Below, piece after piece: positions 63,911 to 64,000 of a stretch of DNA of 64,000 nucleotides. Source of the DNA: Acinetobacter sp. ANC 3832. GTDB taxonomy: Bacteria > Pseudomonadota > Gammaproteobacteria > Pseudomonadales > Moraxellaceae. Where the stretch lies: the NCBI RefSeq assembly GCF_002135415.1, contig NZ_NEGJ01000003.1, positions 1 through 64,000 on the forward strand, read 5' to 3'. The notes beneath the pieces were generated by a model. The model made no database searches, was not told the DNA's origin, and was given only the letters and a program-made list of their open reading frames with translations. The position numbers were made by a program, and so were the translations under genes. Each line of letters starts with the position of its first letter. The stretch's first letter is position 1.

Positions 63911-64000
63911 ATGAGTAGAATAAAATTCATGCTTAACACCATTAAATTTATTCTTAAACAAGAAAAAATTAAAAGATTATTCATGGTTATGCTAATCGCT
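63911..64000 (+). CDS. Start of a gene cut by the window edge (tentative)
   Basis: A frame of 30 codons begins at ATG 63911 (MSRIKFMLNTIKFILKQEKI) and is open at the window end. It has a basic amphipathic start, then LFMVMLIA, which could lead into a membrane segment. No strong ribosome site. Too short to name. Confidence 0.35.
   Translation, partial: MSRIKFMLNTIKFILKQEKIKRLFMVMLIA

Overview
The window looks like a chromosomal segment of an Acinetobacter species or close Moraxellaceae relative. The DNA is AT-rich. The housekeeping genes (acnB, tamA/tamB, a Coq7-type ubiquinone hydroxylase, tkt, metK, ruvC, bioB, kdpABCDE) are of gammaproteobacterial type. It also carries the MesD/MesX pair of folate-independent methionine synthesis, which is known from Acinetobacter. 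No rRNA or tRNA gene was recognised.

Positions 1 to about 7.9 kb are one end of a lambda-like prophage. Leftward lie a Cro-like gene and a CII-like activator that runs off the window edge. Rightward lies an S24-type repressor. Then comes a cargo gene, an MFS efflux pump with its own MerR/SoxR-type promoter, sitting where lambda carries rexAB. After it a second operator pair starts the left early operon: small proteins, ERF recombinase, HNH endonuclease and an excisionase-like protein, facing a tyrosine integrase. Six copies of a TACCT-N3-AGGTA operator frame the repressor and the cargo, four in the cro/repressor gap and two before the left operon. From 8.1 to 10.0 kb is an AT-rich three-gene block with a PD-(D/E)XK nuclease of unknown role, placed between the integrase and acnB.

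10-24 kb is core chromosome: acnB, small envelope genes, the TamA/TamB envelope machinery, an LplT-like transporter and the ubiquinone hydroxylase. 24-27.7 kb holds a methionine module (flavin reductase, MesD, MesX) bracketed by two paralogous putative small RNAs. 28-33.2 kb is a catabolic or accessory patch: aldehyde dehydrogenase, AraC regulator, a frameshifted NAD-binding oxidoreductase, an aromatic-type FAD monooxygenase and a compositionally odd remnant. 33.5-41.7 kb is the high-affinity potassium system kdpABC plus kdpDE, with phased direct repeats upstream that could be the KdpE operator.

42-64 kb is mixed core metabolism: sterol desaturase-type enzyme, folB/folK (overlapping), an ABC1/UbiB-like kinase, MoeB-like enzyme, a catalase-fold lipoprotein, YceI, OsmC, tkt, a diguanylate cyclase, metK, YdhR, LysE-type exporter, FxsA, ruvC, NAD(P)HX repair enzyme, queG and bioB. 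Between moeB and the catalase-like gene lies a two-repeat, one-spacer CRISPR mini-array of type I-F appearance with no cas genes in the window.

All functional calls rest on reading protein motifs by eye; no database search was run. Promoter, operator and small RNA calls are pattern-based inferences.
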